A stretch of 64,000 nt of DNA, taken from Porphyrobacter sp. (GTDB taxonomy: Bacteria > Pseudomonadota > Alphaproteobacteria > Sphingomonadales > Sphingomonadaceae). This document shows positions 28,452 to 36,664 of this stretch, piece by piece. The notes below the pieces were generated by a model that worked only from the letters and a program-made list of their open reading frames with translations, did not search any database and was not told the origin of the DNA. A program made the translations under genes and the position numbers. The stretch is taken from contig WGLN01000008.1 in NCBI GenBank assembly GCA_016125555.1, positions 1 through 64,000 of the forward strand, in the 5' to 3' direction. Each line of letters opens with the position of its first letter. Position 1 is the stretch's first letter.

Positions 28452-29212
28452 GGCGTTGCTCCGGAGGTGTAATCGAGCGCCTGTGCGAGCATCCGGCGCA
28501 CGGCGGGGTTGGCATAGGTGGCGGGGCCGTCGCCGAACTGGAGATAGACGAGGGGCGCGGGGCAGGTGCGGCTCTCCCACGCGACGCAGTTGCTCCCCGG
28601 CGGATGCTCCCAGCCCTCGTTGCTGAACATCGCGCCCGCGACGGCATTGGCGGCGGAGTAGAAATTGCCGGAGTTGAAGGCGAAGCCCTCGGCGCGCACC
28701 AGCGGGGTGAGGGCGCTTTCATCGACCGGGCAGAGGTAAAGCTCGTCGGTGACCGGGAAGCTGGCGGGCAATCCGCGCGTCACCGGGTGATCGGCGACGA
28801 TGCGCGCCTCGTAGGTGACGTCGTGGCGATAGCCGGAATCGGGGCCGTGAGCGCCCGGCTGGTAATGGAACTGCCCGCCGAGCCAGTCGTGCCATTCCGG
28901 CCATTCCGCCCATCCCGCAATCGCATGGTGCATCGCCACCGCGCCCTTGCCGCTGGCGAAGCGGGCGGTGATGGCGGCGCGTAAGGCGGGCGAGGGCGCT
29001 CGGGTTGTGACTGAGCCCTCGCCGAAGCTGTAGCCCGCCATGTCGTAGAACAGCAGCGCGTCCGCCGCCCGGATCGCCTCCGCGGCGTCGGCCTCCCCGC
29101 CCTCGGGATGGACGAGGTGGGTCACCTCCCCTGCGCCAAGCGCGCCCAGCAATTCGTCGAACGGTCCGGCCTCGTAGGGGTGGCCGCCCGAGAGGACCAG
29201 CAGGGAGCGCAT
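28448..29212 (-). CDS. ThuA-like domain protein
   Basis: LLVLSGGHPYEAGPFDELLGALGAGEVTHLVHPE...GKGAVAMHHAIAGWAEWPEWHDWLGGQFHYQP...HPVTRGLPASFPVTDELYLCPVDES. Confidence 0.85.
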   Translation of the reverse strand: MRSLLVLSGGHPYEAGPFDELLGALGAGEVTHLVHPEGGEADAAEAIRAADALLFYDMAGYSFGEGSVTTRAPSPALRAAITARFASGKGAVAMHHAIAGWAEWPEWHDWLGGQFHYQPGAHGPDSGYRHDVTYEARIVADHPVTRGLPASFPVTDELYLCPVDESALTPLVRAEGFAFNSGNFYSAANAVAGAMFSNEGWEHPPGSNCVAWESRTCPAPLVYLQFGDGPATYANPAVRRMLAQALDYTSGATP

Positions 29213-30222
29213 CAGGCGATCTTGAGGATCATCTTGCCGTCATTCGTCCCCGCGAACAGCCGCATGAAGCTGTCGAAGGCGTTCTCCAGCCCCTCGTCGA
29301 TATGCTCGTCGATGGTGAGCCGCCCTTGCGCTGCCCAGACGCCCATTTGCTGCGCCCCTTCGGCGAAGCGCGGGACAAAGTCGGCCACCAGCAGGCCGCG
29401 GATGTGGGCGCGCTTGACGATCAGCTGCCACAGGTTGCGGATGCCGCGCGGCTCGGTGTTGTATTCGCTGATGAGCCCGCACAGCCCGACGCGCGAATGG
29501 AGGTTCAAATTCATCAGTCCCGCATCGAGGATGATGCCGCCGACATTCTCGAAGATCACGTCGACTCCGTCGGGGCAGGCCTCGGCAATGGCGGCGGTGA
29601 GCGCGGCTTCGTCCTTGCCCTTGTAGTCAATCGCGGCGTCGAAGCCGTATTTCTCCGTCAGCCGCGCGCACTTGGCAGGTCCCCCCGCGATGCCGACAGC
29701 GCGGCAGCCGTGGATCTTGGCGAGCTGGCCCACAAGGCTCCCAACCGCGCCGGCCGCGCCGCTCACCAGCACGGTCTCGCCCGCCTTGGGCTCGCACACT
29801 TCGAGGAAGCCGAAATAGGCGGTCATGCCCACGGCGCCGAAGATCGAGAGGTAATTGGTGACGCTCGGCACGAGATCCGGGTCGATCGGCTGGGTGAACC
29901 CGCCGGAAACGCCGATGGAGTAGTCCTCCAGCGCATTCAGCCCCATCACCCACTGGCCGGGTTCGAACCCTTCCGCGCGGCTTTCCTCGACCACGCCGAT
30001 GGTGCTGGCGCGCACCGGATCGCCCAAGGGGATCGGCGGCATGTAATTGCCCTCTGCGTCCATCCACCCGCGCATCGCCGGGTCGAGCGAGGCGTAGTGG
30101 TTGCGGATCAGGAACTGCCCTTCCCCGAGCGCGGGGGTCTCTTCCGTGACGAGTGCGAAGTCCTCGCGCACGGGCGTCCCGTCGGGGCGGCGTTGCAGCA
30201 GAAAGCGGCGGTTGGTGGGCAT
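29212..30222 (-). CDS. MDR-family NADP-dependent oxidoreductase (zinc-free, LTB4DH-like)
   Basis: MPTNRRFLLQRRPDGTPVREDFALVTEETPALGEGQFLIRNHYASLDPAMRGWMD...VLVSGAAGAVGSLVGQLAKIHGCRAVGIAGG. Confidence 0.93.
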   Translation of the reverse strand: MPTNRRFLLQRRPDGTPVREDFALVTEETPALGEGQFLIRNHYASLDPAMRGWMDAEGNYMPPIPLGDPVRASTIGVVEESRAEGFEPGQWVMGLNALEDYSIGVSGGFTQPIDPDLVPSVTNYLSIFGAVGMTAYFGFLEVCEPKAGETVLVSGAAGAVGSLVGQLAKIHGCRAVGIAGGPAKCARLTEKYGFDAAIDYKGKDEAALTAAIAEACPDGVDVIFENVGGIILDAGLMNLNLHSRVGLCGLISEYNTEPRGIRNLWQLIVKRAHIRGLLVADFVPRFAEGAQQMGVWAAQGRLTIDEHIDEGLENAFDSFMRLFAGTNDGKMILKIA

Positions 30223-30246
30223 GGATGTCCTTGGGTCGAGAGGGAA

Positions 30247-32388
30247 TCAGGCCGGTTCGAGCTTCACCGGAATGGCGCTTTGCAGGCTCTGGCCGGTGAT
30301 CGGATCGTAATCGACCACCTCGCTCACCAGCCGGTTGGTCGAGGAGCCGCGTGTCCGCACGTCGTCCTTCCCCGCATCGGCATCGCCATAGGCGTGCGCC
30401 ATCGAGACGATCCCGCGCCGCACCTTATCGCTCGCCTTGACCACGCCGTGGATGGTGGCGTGGGGGCTGGTGATCGCGACCAGCCCGCCTTCTTCCAGAC
30501 CGAGGGCCGCGATGTCCTCGGGGTGGATATAGGCGGGATTGGTGGTGGTCTTCTCCTGCAATTTCTTGAGCGGGTGGCCGATCGAATTGAACCGCGTCTT
30601 CGAGCGGCGGCTGATCAGGCGGAAGTCGAAGCCCGCCTTGCTCGCCGGGTTCTCGGCATAGCGCAGGATCTGCGCAGGCATCGCCCCCGCGGCGAGGTCG
30701 AAGCGGTGGAACTGGCTTTCGTCGAGCGGCTGCACCAGCGGATGGACCTCGGGATAGATCATCGCCGCGCCGCCGTTGGCCTGACAGTCGCGGCGCACGT
30801 CGGACGGCTTCTTGAGGCTGCCCGCCACCATCAGGTCGAGGAACTCCTGTTTCGACGGCTTCCTGTCCATCGGCAGCGGCCCGCCGTTCAGCACCATCGT
30901 CAGGCCCAGGTGGTGGGCGAGGGTCCAGAACATCTCGTATTCGTCGATGCAGTCGCCCGGCGCCTGCACCACCGCCTCGGTGTAGCGGGCATAGGGTTCC
31001 TCGTGCCACCATTCGGAAAGGTTGGTGATGTCCTCGCGCTCAAGACATTGCGAGGGCGCGAGGACCACGGTGGCGCGCTTGGCGCTGGCGCTCATCCACG
31101 GGTCGATCTGCACGAACAGCTCAAGATCATCGAGCGCGCGCACCATCTTGGCCTGGTCGGGGAAGCCCACCACCGGATTGCCGCCGACCGAGATCAGCGC
31201 GCGCACCTGGCCTTCGCCGGGGGTGAGGATCTCGTCCGCCAGCACGTTGCAGGGCATTTCCCAGCCCAGATGGCCGAGGCCGCGGAAGCGCGACTTGGGC
31301 ATCCCTTCCGCGCCGAACATCGGCACCGGCGGGGCGACCTGTGCGCGCCGCGCGGTCTGGTAAGGGCTGAACACGCCGGGGATCGCGGCCTTCTCGCCCT
31401 CCTGCTTGAAGCGCGCGCAGATCGTGTTGAGGCAGGTGACGAGATATTCGGTCAGCGTCCCGTGGCCCGCCATTTCGGGGCCGGTGCCGGTCGTGGCGCA
31501 GCCTTTCGATCCGCCCGCGAACATCCGCGCCGCGGCGACCAGCTGGTCCTCGTCGAGCCCCGCGCGCCGCGCCGCCACCTCGGGCGGGAAGGCCTTTACC
31601 GCCTCGGCGAGCTCGTCGAAGCCGTCGACATGCGCGGCGACGAAATTGCGGTCGTAGAGCCCTTCGGAGATGATCACGTTGAGCATCCCCGCCAGCATCG
31701 CCGGATCCTCGCCCGGCTTCACGGGGAGGTAGATGTCGGCGAGCCGCGCGACGTCGCTCTCGCGCGGGTCGGCGACGATCAGCTTCAGCCCTTCCGCCTT
31801 TTTGTCGCGGATGCGGCGTGAGGGGCTGAAGGGCGGCACCCCGCCGACGGGGGCGTAGTGCGAGACCACCGGGTTGTTGCCGATGAAGAAGGCGACGTCG
31901 CTTTCGGAGAAGGTGTTCGGCCCCGCCATCCACTTGCCGTAACGCTGCGTGGTGAAGACCTTGGCGGGCTGGTCGAGTGTCACCGAGGTGTAGAAGTTGC
32001 GGCTGCCGACGGCGTTGGCGAAGGACAGCGAAGCGGCCATCGCGGCGGAGTTCTGGAAGCCGCCCGAGCCCATGAACACCGCCACCGAATGCGGGCCGTG
32101 GGTGTCGATGATGCGCCGCAACTCGCCCGCCACGTGGGCGAGCGCCTGATCCATCGGGGTCTCGACGAATTCGCCCGCTTCGTTGCGGACCAGGCTGTGG
32201 TGCAATCGGTTCTCCGAGTTGTGGCTGTCGGGCAGCTCGCGCCCCTTCATGCAGGTATAGCCGCCATAGGCCGGGTCCGCCGGATCGCCGCGCACCTCCA
32301 CCACCTTTCCATCGGCGACATCGACCTCCATCGCGCAATTGGCATGGCAGAAGCGGCAGAAGGTCTTGCGAGTCTCGACACCCATCAT
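30247..32388 (-). CDS. molybdopterin oxidoreductase (DMSO reductase superfamily), single subunit
   Basis: MMGVETRKTFCRFCHANCAMEVDVADGKVVEVRGDPADPAYGGYTCMKGRELP: CxxCxxxC...C Fe-S motif; ...TNPAYIHPEDIAALGLEEGGLVAITSPHATI molybdopterin dinucleotide-binding domain. Start trimmed. Confidence 0.93.
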   Translation of the reverse strand: MMGVETRKTFCRFCHANCAMEVDVADGKVVEVRGDPADPAYGGYTCMKGRELPDSHNSENRLHHSLVRNEAGEFVETPMDQALAHVAGELRRIIDTHGPHSVAVFMGSGGFQNSAAMAASLSFANAVGSRNFYTSVTLDQPAKVFTTQRYGKWMAGPNTFSESDVAFFIGNNPVVSHYAPVGGVPPFSPSRRIRDKKAEGLKLIVADPRESDVARLADIYLPVKPGEDPAMLAGMLNVIISEGLYDRNFVAAHVDGFDELAEAVKAFPPEVAARRAGLDEDQLVAAARMFAGGSKGCATTGTGPEMAGHGTLTEYLVTCLNTICARFKQEGEKAAIPGVFSPYQTARRAQVAPPVPMFGAEGMPKSRFRGLGHLGWEMPCNVLADEILTPGEGQVRALISVGGNPVVGFPDQAKMVRALDDLELFVQIDPWMSASAKRATVVLAPSQCLEREDITNLSEWWHEEPYARYTEAVVQAPGDCIDEYEMFWTLAHHLGLTMVLNGGPLPMDRKPSKQEFLDLMVAGSLKKPSDVRRDCQANGGAAMIYPEVHPLVQPLDESQFHRFDLAAGAMPAQILRYAENPASKAGFDFRLISRRSKTRFNSIGHPLKKLQEKTTTNPAYIHPEDIAALGLEEGGLVAITSPHATIHGVVKASDKVRRGIVSMAHAYGDADAGKDDVRTRGSSTNRLVSEVVDYDPITGQSLQSAIPVKLEPA

Positions 32389-32442
32389 TGCTCTCCCCGG
32401 ACGTCTTGCGAGACTACCACAGGGGCGGGGGCGCTCGACTGA

Positions 32443-32450
32443 CACTTTTG
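32443..32450. promoter_or_regulatory. CAAAAGTG motif in the divergent intergenic region
   Basis: Plus strand cacttttg; 55 bp from the Mo-oxidoreductase start and about 60 bp from the MDR start. Confidence 0.4.
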
Positions 32451-32509
32451 TCCGTGGAGGGGCGCGGCACGCCTCCGCAATAGGACGACCAGGAACAAGG
32501 AGAAGCGCG

Positions 32510-33514
32510 ATGCCCACGACCACCCGCCAATGGCTGCTCAACGGACACCCGCGCGGCCGCGGGATCGATCTCGACAACGATTTCCGTCTGGCGAGCGCCG
32601 AACTGCCCGACCCCGGCCCGGGCGAAATGCTCTTGAAGACCCACTACCTCGGCTTCGACCCGGCGCAGAAGGGCTGGATGGAGAACATCGCCGATTACGT
32701 CGCGCCGATGAACATCGGCGACGTGATGCGCGGCTCGGGCATCTGCGAGGTGGTCGCCAGCAACAACGGGCGCTTTCAGGTCGGCGACATGGTGTTCGGC
32801 ACCACCGGCTGGACCGAATACCTGGTCACCGACGGGAAGGAGCTGACCAAGGTGGAGACCGATCTCTCTCCCACCGCCGTCCTCTCGGTGCTGGGGACGA
32901 CGGGGCTGACGGCCTATTGCGGGCTGTTCAAGGTGGGCAGGCCCGTCGCGGGCGATACCGTGCTGGTCTCTGGCGCGGCCGGGGCGACCGGGAGCATCGT
33001 CGGCCAGTTGGCCAGAATCGCCGGGTGCCGCGTGGTCGGCATCGCGGGGGGACCCGACAAGTGCGACTGGCTGGTGCGCGAGGCGGGCTACGACGCGGCG
33101 ATCGACTACAAGGCGGGCGGGGTGAAGGAGCAGATCCGCGAGCACTGCCCGCGCGGCGTCGATGTCATCTACGACAATGTCGGCGGCAAGATCCTGAACG
33201 ACATGCTCGCCTGCATCGCCACCGGCGCGCGGGTGGTGATCTGCGGCGGGATCAGCCGCTACGAGACCGGGAGCCTGCCGGCGGGTCCGGAGAACTATTT
33301 CAACCTCGTGTTCCGGCGCGGCACCATGGCGGGCTTCATCGTGCTCGACTGGGCGAACGAGTTCCCCGCCATCCGCAAGCGGCTGGAGGGCTTCGTCAAG
33401 GACGGCAGCCTCAAGTATCAGGAAGACATCCAGCACGGCTTCGAAAACGCGCCGCAGACGCTCCAGCGCCTGTTCACCGGACAGAACCGCGGCAAGCAGA
33501 TGCTGAAGCTTTAG
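32510..33514 (+). CDS. MDR-family NADP-dependent oxidoreductase
   Basis: MPTTTRQWLLNGHPRGRGIDLDNDFRLASAELPDPGPGEMLLKTHYLGFDPAQKGWM...VLVSGAAGATGSIVGQLARIAGCRVVGIAGG. Confidence 0.93.
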   Translation: MPTTTRQWLLNGHPRGRGIDLDNDFRLASAELPDPGPGEMLLKTHYLGFDPAQKGWMENIADYVAPMNIGDVMRGSGICEVVASNNGRFQVGDMVFGTTGWTEYLVTDGKELTKVETDLSPTAVLSVLGTTGLTAYCGLFKVGRPVAGDTVLVSGAAGATGSIVGQLARIAGCRVVGIAGGPDKCDWLVREAGYDAAIDYKAGGVKEQIREHCPRGVDVIYDNVGGKILNDMLACIATGARVVICGGISRYETGSLPAGPENYFNLVFRRGTMAGFIVLDWANEFPAIRKRLEGFVKDGSLKYQEDIQHGFENAPQTLQRLFTGQNRGKQMLKL

Positions 33515-34020
33515 GGCAGGTCCTCGGGTGTGTTCACGTTGAGCAGCGGCGGGTCGAAGCCGATCCGCCGCGCCTCGACCCTTTCGGCAAAGCCGTAGAG
33601 GGCGCGCCCGCCGCTTTCGAGGTATTCGGCCAGCGTTGCCCCGATTTCGGCCGGCCACAGCCCCACCACGGGCTGGCTCTGGACGATTGCGGGACCCTCT
33701 CCGGCGAGCGTCGCAGCGAGGTCGGGCGGCAGGTTGGGCGCGTCCACCCCGCAGCTCAGCACGCGGGCAAAGCCTTCGCGCGCGGCATGGGCGAGCGCGG
33801 CGTTGAGCCCGCCGAGCGGCCCGAGCCCCGGGCCGGGCAGGTCGGGTATGCAGGTGAAGCCTTCCTCCTCGCGTCCGCACACCACGATCGCGTCGCACTG
33901 CACTGCGAGCCGGTCATAGACGAGGTCGATCAGCCGCCAGCCCTCGAGCCGCGCGTGCGCCTTGTCGCTGCCGAAGCGGCGCGCCTGCCCGCCGGCGAGG
34001 ATGGCGCCGAGGATACTCAG
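33511..34020 (-). CDS. mobA: molybdenum cofactor guanylyltransferase-like protein, apparent CTG start
   Basis: In-frame sequence LSILGAILAGGQARRFGSDKAHARLEGWRLIDLVYDRLAVQCDAIVVCG... contains the LAGGxxRRFGxDK nucleotide-binding motif, absent from the supplied ATG-initiated ORF (33511..33903). Confidence 0.8.
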   Translation of the reverse strand: MSILGAILAGGQARRFGSDKAHARLEGWRLIDLVYDRLAVQCDAIVVCGREEEGFTCIPDLPGPGLGPLGGLNAALAHAAREGFARVLSCGVDAPNLPPDLAATLAGEGPAIVQSQPVVGLWPAEIGATLAEYLESGGRALYGFAERVEARRIGFDPPLLNVNTPEDLP

Positions 34021-34358
34021 TCAAACGCCTCGGTGGCGAGCCCCTGGTCGTTGTAGACCGGCGCTTCGGCATCGACCCGATACTTGCGGCTGGCGGCGGC
34101 GGTCAGCCCGAACTTGCCGATATGATCGCGCATCCCGGCATAGGCGGGGTCCTTGAAATGCGCCGCGAGCGCTTCCTCGCTCTCCCATTCCTCGAACACG
34201 TTGACCCGCGCGGGGTTCATCGAACAGGCGCTCCAGTCGTAGTGGATGCAGCCCTTCTCGGCCAATGCCGCCTCGATATGCGGGCGCGCGCTGCGCAGCG
34301 CCTCGTCGCGCTGTGCGGGATCGAGGTCGATCTGCGCGGAAATCAGGATCTTCGCCAT
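34017..34358 (-). CDS. antibiotic biosynthesis monooxygenase (ABM) domain protein
   Basis: MAKILISAQIDLDPAQRDEALRSARPHIEAALAEKGCIHYDWSACSMNPARVNVFEEWESEEALAAHFKDPAYAGM. Confidence 0.85.
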   Translation of the reverse strand: MAKILISAQIDLDPAQRDEALRSARPHIEAALAEKGCIHYDWSACSMNPARVNVFEEWESEEALAAHFKDPAYAGMRDHIGKFGLTAAASRKYRVDAEAPVYNDQGLATEAFD

Positions 34359-34362
34359 CTGG

Positions 34363-34773
34363 TCAGCCCTCCGCCCCGAACTCGGCGACGATCCGGAAGA
34401 TGCGGCTGGTGAACACCCAGCGCCCGTCCACCTTCGCCAGTTCGTCCTCGTAAAGCCCGCCGACATGGCGCGCCTTGCCGTCCCTGGGCTTGAGGATTTC
34501 CTGCGTCTGCACCCGCGAGACGGCGGTGTCGCCGGTCACCTGAATCATGCAGGGCACGCATTGGAAGCTCACCGCCTCCAGCCCGCCCATCGCGCCGTTC
34601 CAGAAGGCGACGATCGCCGTGCGGCCCTTGGACTTGTGGCCCATCAGGTCCCAGTCGGCATCCTCGGCCCAGACGCTTCCCCAGGTCTCGGGATCGCTCC
34701 GCACCACTCCGTCGGCATAGACGCCGTTCAATTCCGCGATCGCGACGCGATCCTCCAAGGGCCCTGTGAACAT
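34363..34773 (-). CDS. NTF2-like/SnoaL-like protein
   Basis: MFTGPLEDRVAIAELNGVYADGVVRSDPETWGSVWAEDADWDLMGH...GGLYEDELAKVDGRWVFTSRIFRIVAEF. Confidence 0.85.
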   Translation of the reverse strand: MFTGPLEDRVAIAELNGVYADGVVRSDPETWGSVWAEDADWDLMGHKSKGRTAIVAFWNGAMGGLEAVSFQCVPCMIQVTGDTAVSRVQTQEILKPRDGKARHVGGLYEDELAKVDGRWVFTSRIFRIVAEFGAEG

Positions 34774-34836
34774 GGCTCGTCTCTCCCCTTGCCTGTCGCT
34801 TTCGCTATCGAGCGCGGGCGCGGGGCGGACAATGGA

Positions 34837-34844
34837 CACTTTTG
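34837..34844. promoter_or_regulatory. CAAAAGTG motif in the divergent intergenic region
   Basis: Plus strand cacttttg within ggacaatggacacttttggg; 64 bp from the NTF2 start and about 57 bp from the SDR start. Confidence 0.4.
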
Positions 34845-34900
34845 GGAAGGGTGGCGAGGCCGCGCCCCGTGCTACCCGGCGGGGCGAGAGGAGAGAGGCG

Positions 34901-35713
34901 ATGGGACAACTCGAAGGCAAGAGCGCGGTCATCCTGGGGGCGGCTTCGGAGGGCAACATGGGGCAGGTCACCGCCCGGCTGTTCGCCGCCGAGGGCGCGA
35001 AGGTGATGGTCGCGGGCCGCAAGGAAGCCCCGCTCAAGGCGCTGGCCGAGGAGATCGGCGGCGAATACGCGCTGTGCGACATTTCCAGCCACGAGCAGGT
35101 CCACGCGCTCGCCGACAAGGCCGTCGCCGCTTTCGGACGGGTCGATGCGGCGATCAACACCACCGGCTGGGGCCTGCTCGCCAACACGCTCGAGATCACG
35201 CAGGAACAGCTCGACCGGATCACCGACCTCCAGTTCAAGGGCGTCCACCACTTCGTGCAGGCCTTCGTCCGGGTGATGAGCGCGCAGCAGCCGACCGGCG
35301 GCTCGATCATCTCGCTGAGCTCGGCGACGACCAAGGCGGTGATCAACAACCACATGGCCTATATTGCTTCCAAGCGGGCAGGCGAGGCGATGATGGAGTG
35401 CGTCGCGAACGACTTCGGGCACCTCGGGATCAGGGCGAACACCGTCTCGCCCGCCTTCACCCATAGCCCGATGACCGCCGAGAGCTTCCAAGTTCCCGGC
35501 CTCGTCGATGCCTTCCTGCCGCGCTATCCTCTGGGGCGCCTGAACACCTCCGAGGACGTCGCGCATGCCTGCCTGTGGCTGTGCAGCGACCATGCCTTCG
35601 TGACGGGCCAGAACATCCAGCCCAATGGCGGCCTCACCCTGCGCGGCAACCCGCAGGCGCGCGATATCGAGGCGGCGGTGGGCGCGGCGATGGCGAAGGC
35701 GAACGGGGGCTGA
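34901..35713 (+). CDS. SDR family protein
   Basis: MGQLEGKSAVILGAASEGNMGQVTARLFAAEGAKVMVAGR...YIASKRAGEAMMECVANDFGHLGIRANTVSPAFTHS. Confidence 0.92.
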   Translation: MGQLEGKSAVILGAASEGNMGQVTARLFAAEGAKVMVAGRKEAPLKALAEEIGGEYALCDISSHEQVHALADKAVAAFGRVDAAINTTGWGLLANTLEITQEQLDRITDLQFKGVHHFVQAFVRVMSAQQPTGGSIISLSSATTKAVINNHMAYIASKRAGEAMMECVANDFGHLGIRANTVSPAFTHSPMTAESFQVPGLVDAFLPRYPLGRLNTSEDVAHACLWLCSDHAFVTGQNIQPNGGLTLRGNPQARDIEAAVGAAMAKANGG

Positions 35714-35785
35714 GCCGCCCGCTTGTTCCACGTGAAACAGCGGCCAGACCGGGTCTGGCGCGGGCTAGACCGGGGCCAGACCGGG

Positions 35786-36562
35786 CTAGTACTGCGCCGT
35801 CCCGCCGTCGACGCTGATCTGCGCGCCGGTGATGCCCGCGCCCGCCTTGCTGGCGAGCAGCACCGCGACCGCGGCGATCTCCTCGATCTCGTTGGGGCGC
35901 TTGATCGCGGCTTCCTGCGCGAACAGCTCGATCATCTCCTCGAACTCCATGCCCATCGCCTTCGCGGTGGCGGGGCCGTTGTTGCGGATGATGTCGGTGA
36001 TGACGAGGCCGGGGCAGATCGCGTTGACCGTCACTCCCTGCGCACCCACCTCGCGCGCGAGGCTCTTGGTCATGCCGTTCACCGCGTGCTTGGCGGCCGA
36101 GTAGGCCGTCAGCACCGGCTTGCCGTGCTTGCCCTCCATCGAGGAGATGTTGATGATCCGCCCGTCGCCTTTCTCGAGCATGGTCGGTAGCGCGCGGCGG
36201 GTCGCCCAGAAGGTCGAATAGACGTTCCACTTCATCGCCTCGTCGAAGGCATGATCGGACAGGTTGACGAGCGGCTGGAGGTCGCCCGCCCCGCCGGCGT
36301 TGTTCACCAGAATGTCGAGCGTCCCGAAATGTTCGATCGTCCAGTCGATGAAGCCTTCGAGCTCGCGCTGCTCCATCACGTCGCCGGAGACGAACAGGCC
36401 CTTGTCGCCCGCGCCCATCTCCGCGAGCACCCTCGCGCCCTTCTCGGCATTGCGGGCGAACAGCGCGACCTTCGCCCCTTCCGCGAGGAACGCCTCGGCG
36501 ATGCCGCGCCCCATGCCTGCCGTGCCCCCGGTGATGGCGGCGACCTTGCCTTCGAGTTTCAT
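35786..36562 (-). CDS. SDR family oxidoreductase
   Basis: MKLEGKVAAITGGTAGMGRGIAEAFLAEGAKVALFARN...YSAAKHAVNGMTKSLAREVGAQGVTVNAICPGLV; the supplied 1111-aa ORF is over-extended. Confidence 0.93.
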   Translation of the reverse strand: MKLEGKVAAITGGTAGMGRGIAEAFLAEGAKVALFARNAEKGARVLAEMGAGDKGLFVSGDVMEQRELEGFIDWTIEHFGTLDILVNNAGGAGDLQPLVNLSDHAFDEAMKWNVYSTFWATRRALPTMLEKGDGRIINISSMEGKHGKPVLTAYSAAKHAVNGMTKSLAREVGAQGVTVNAICPGLVITDIIRNNGPATAKAMGMEFEEMIELFAQEAAIKRPNEIEEIAAVAVLLASKAGAGITGAQISVDGGTAQY

Positions 36563-36664
36563 GGCCCATTCTCCTTTGGGGGTGAGGTAGCTGGACCCGC
36601 GGCCCCGTGCACCTTGCCAAAATGACGGGTTGCCGAACGGGCGGCGCGCCGCGTCTATCGGGGC

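Noticed and set aside
29302-31821. 839-aa plus-strand ORF
   Set aside because: Antisense to the MDR and molybdopterin oxidoreductase genes; no family-like sequence.
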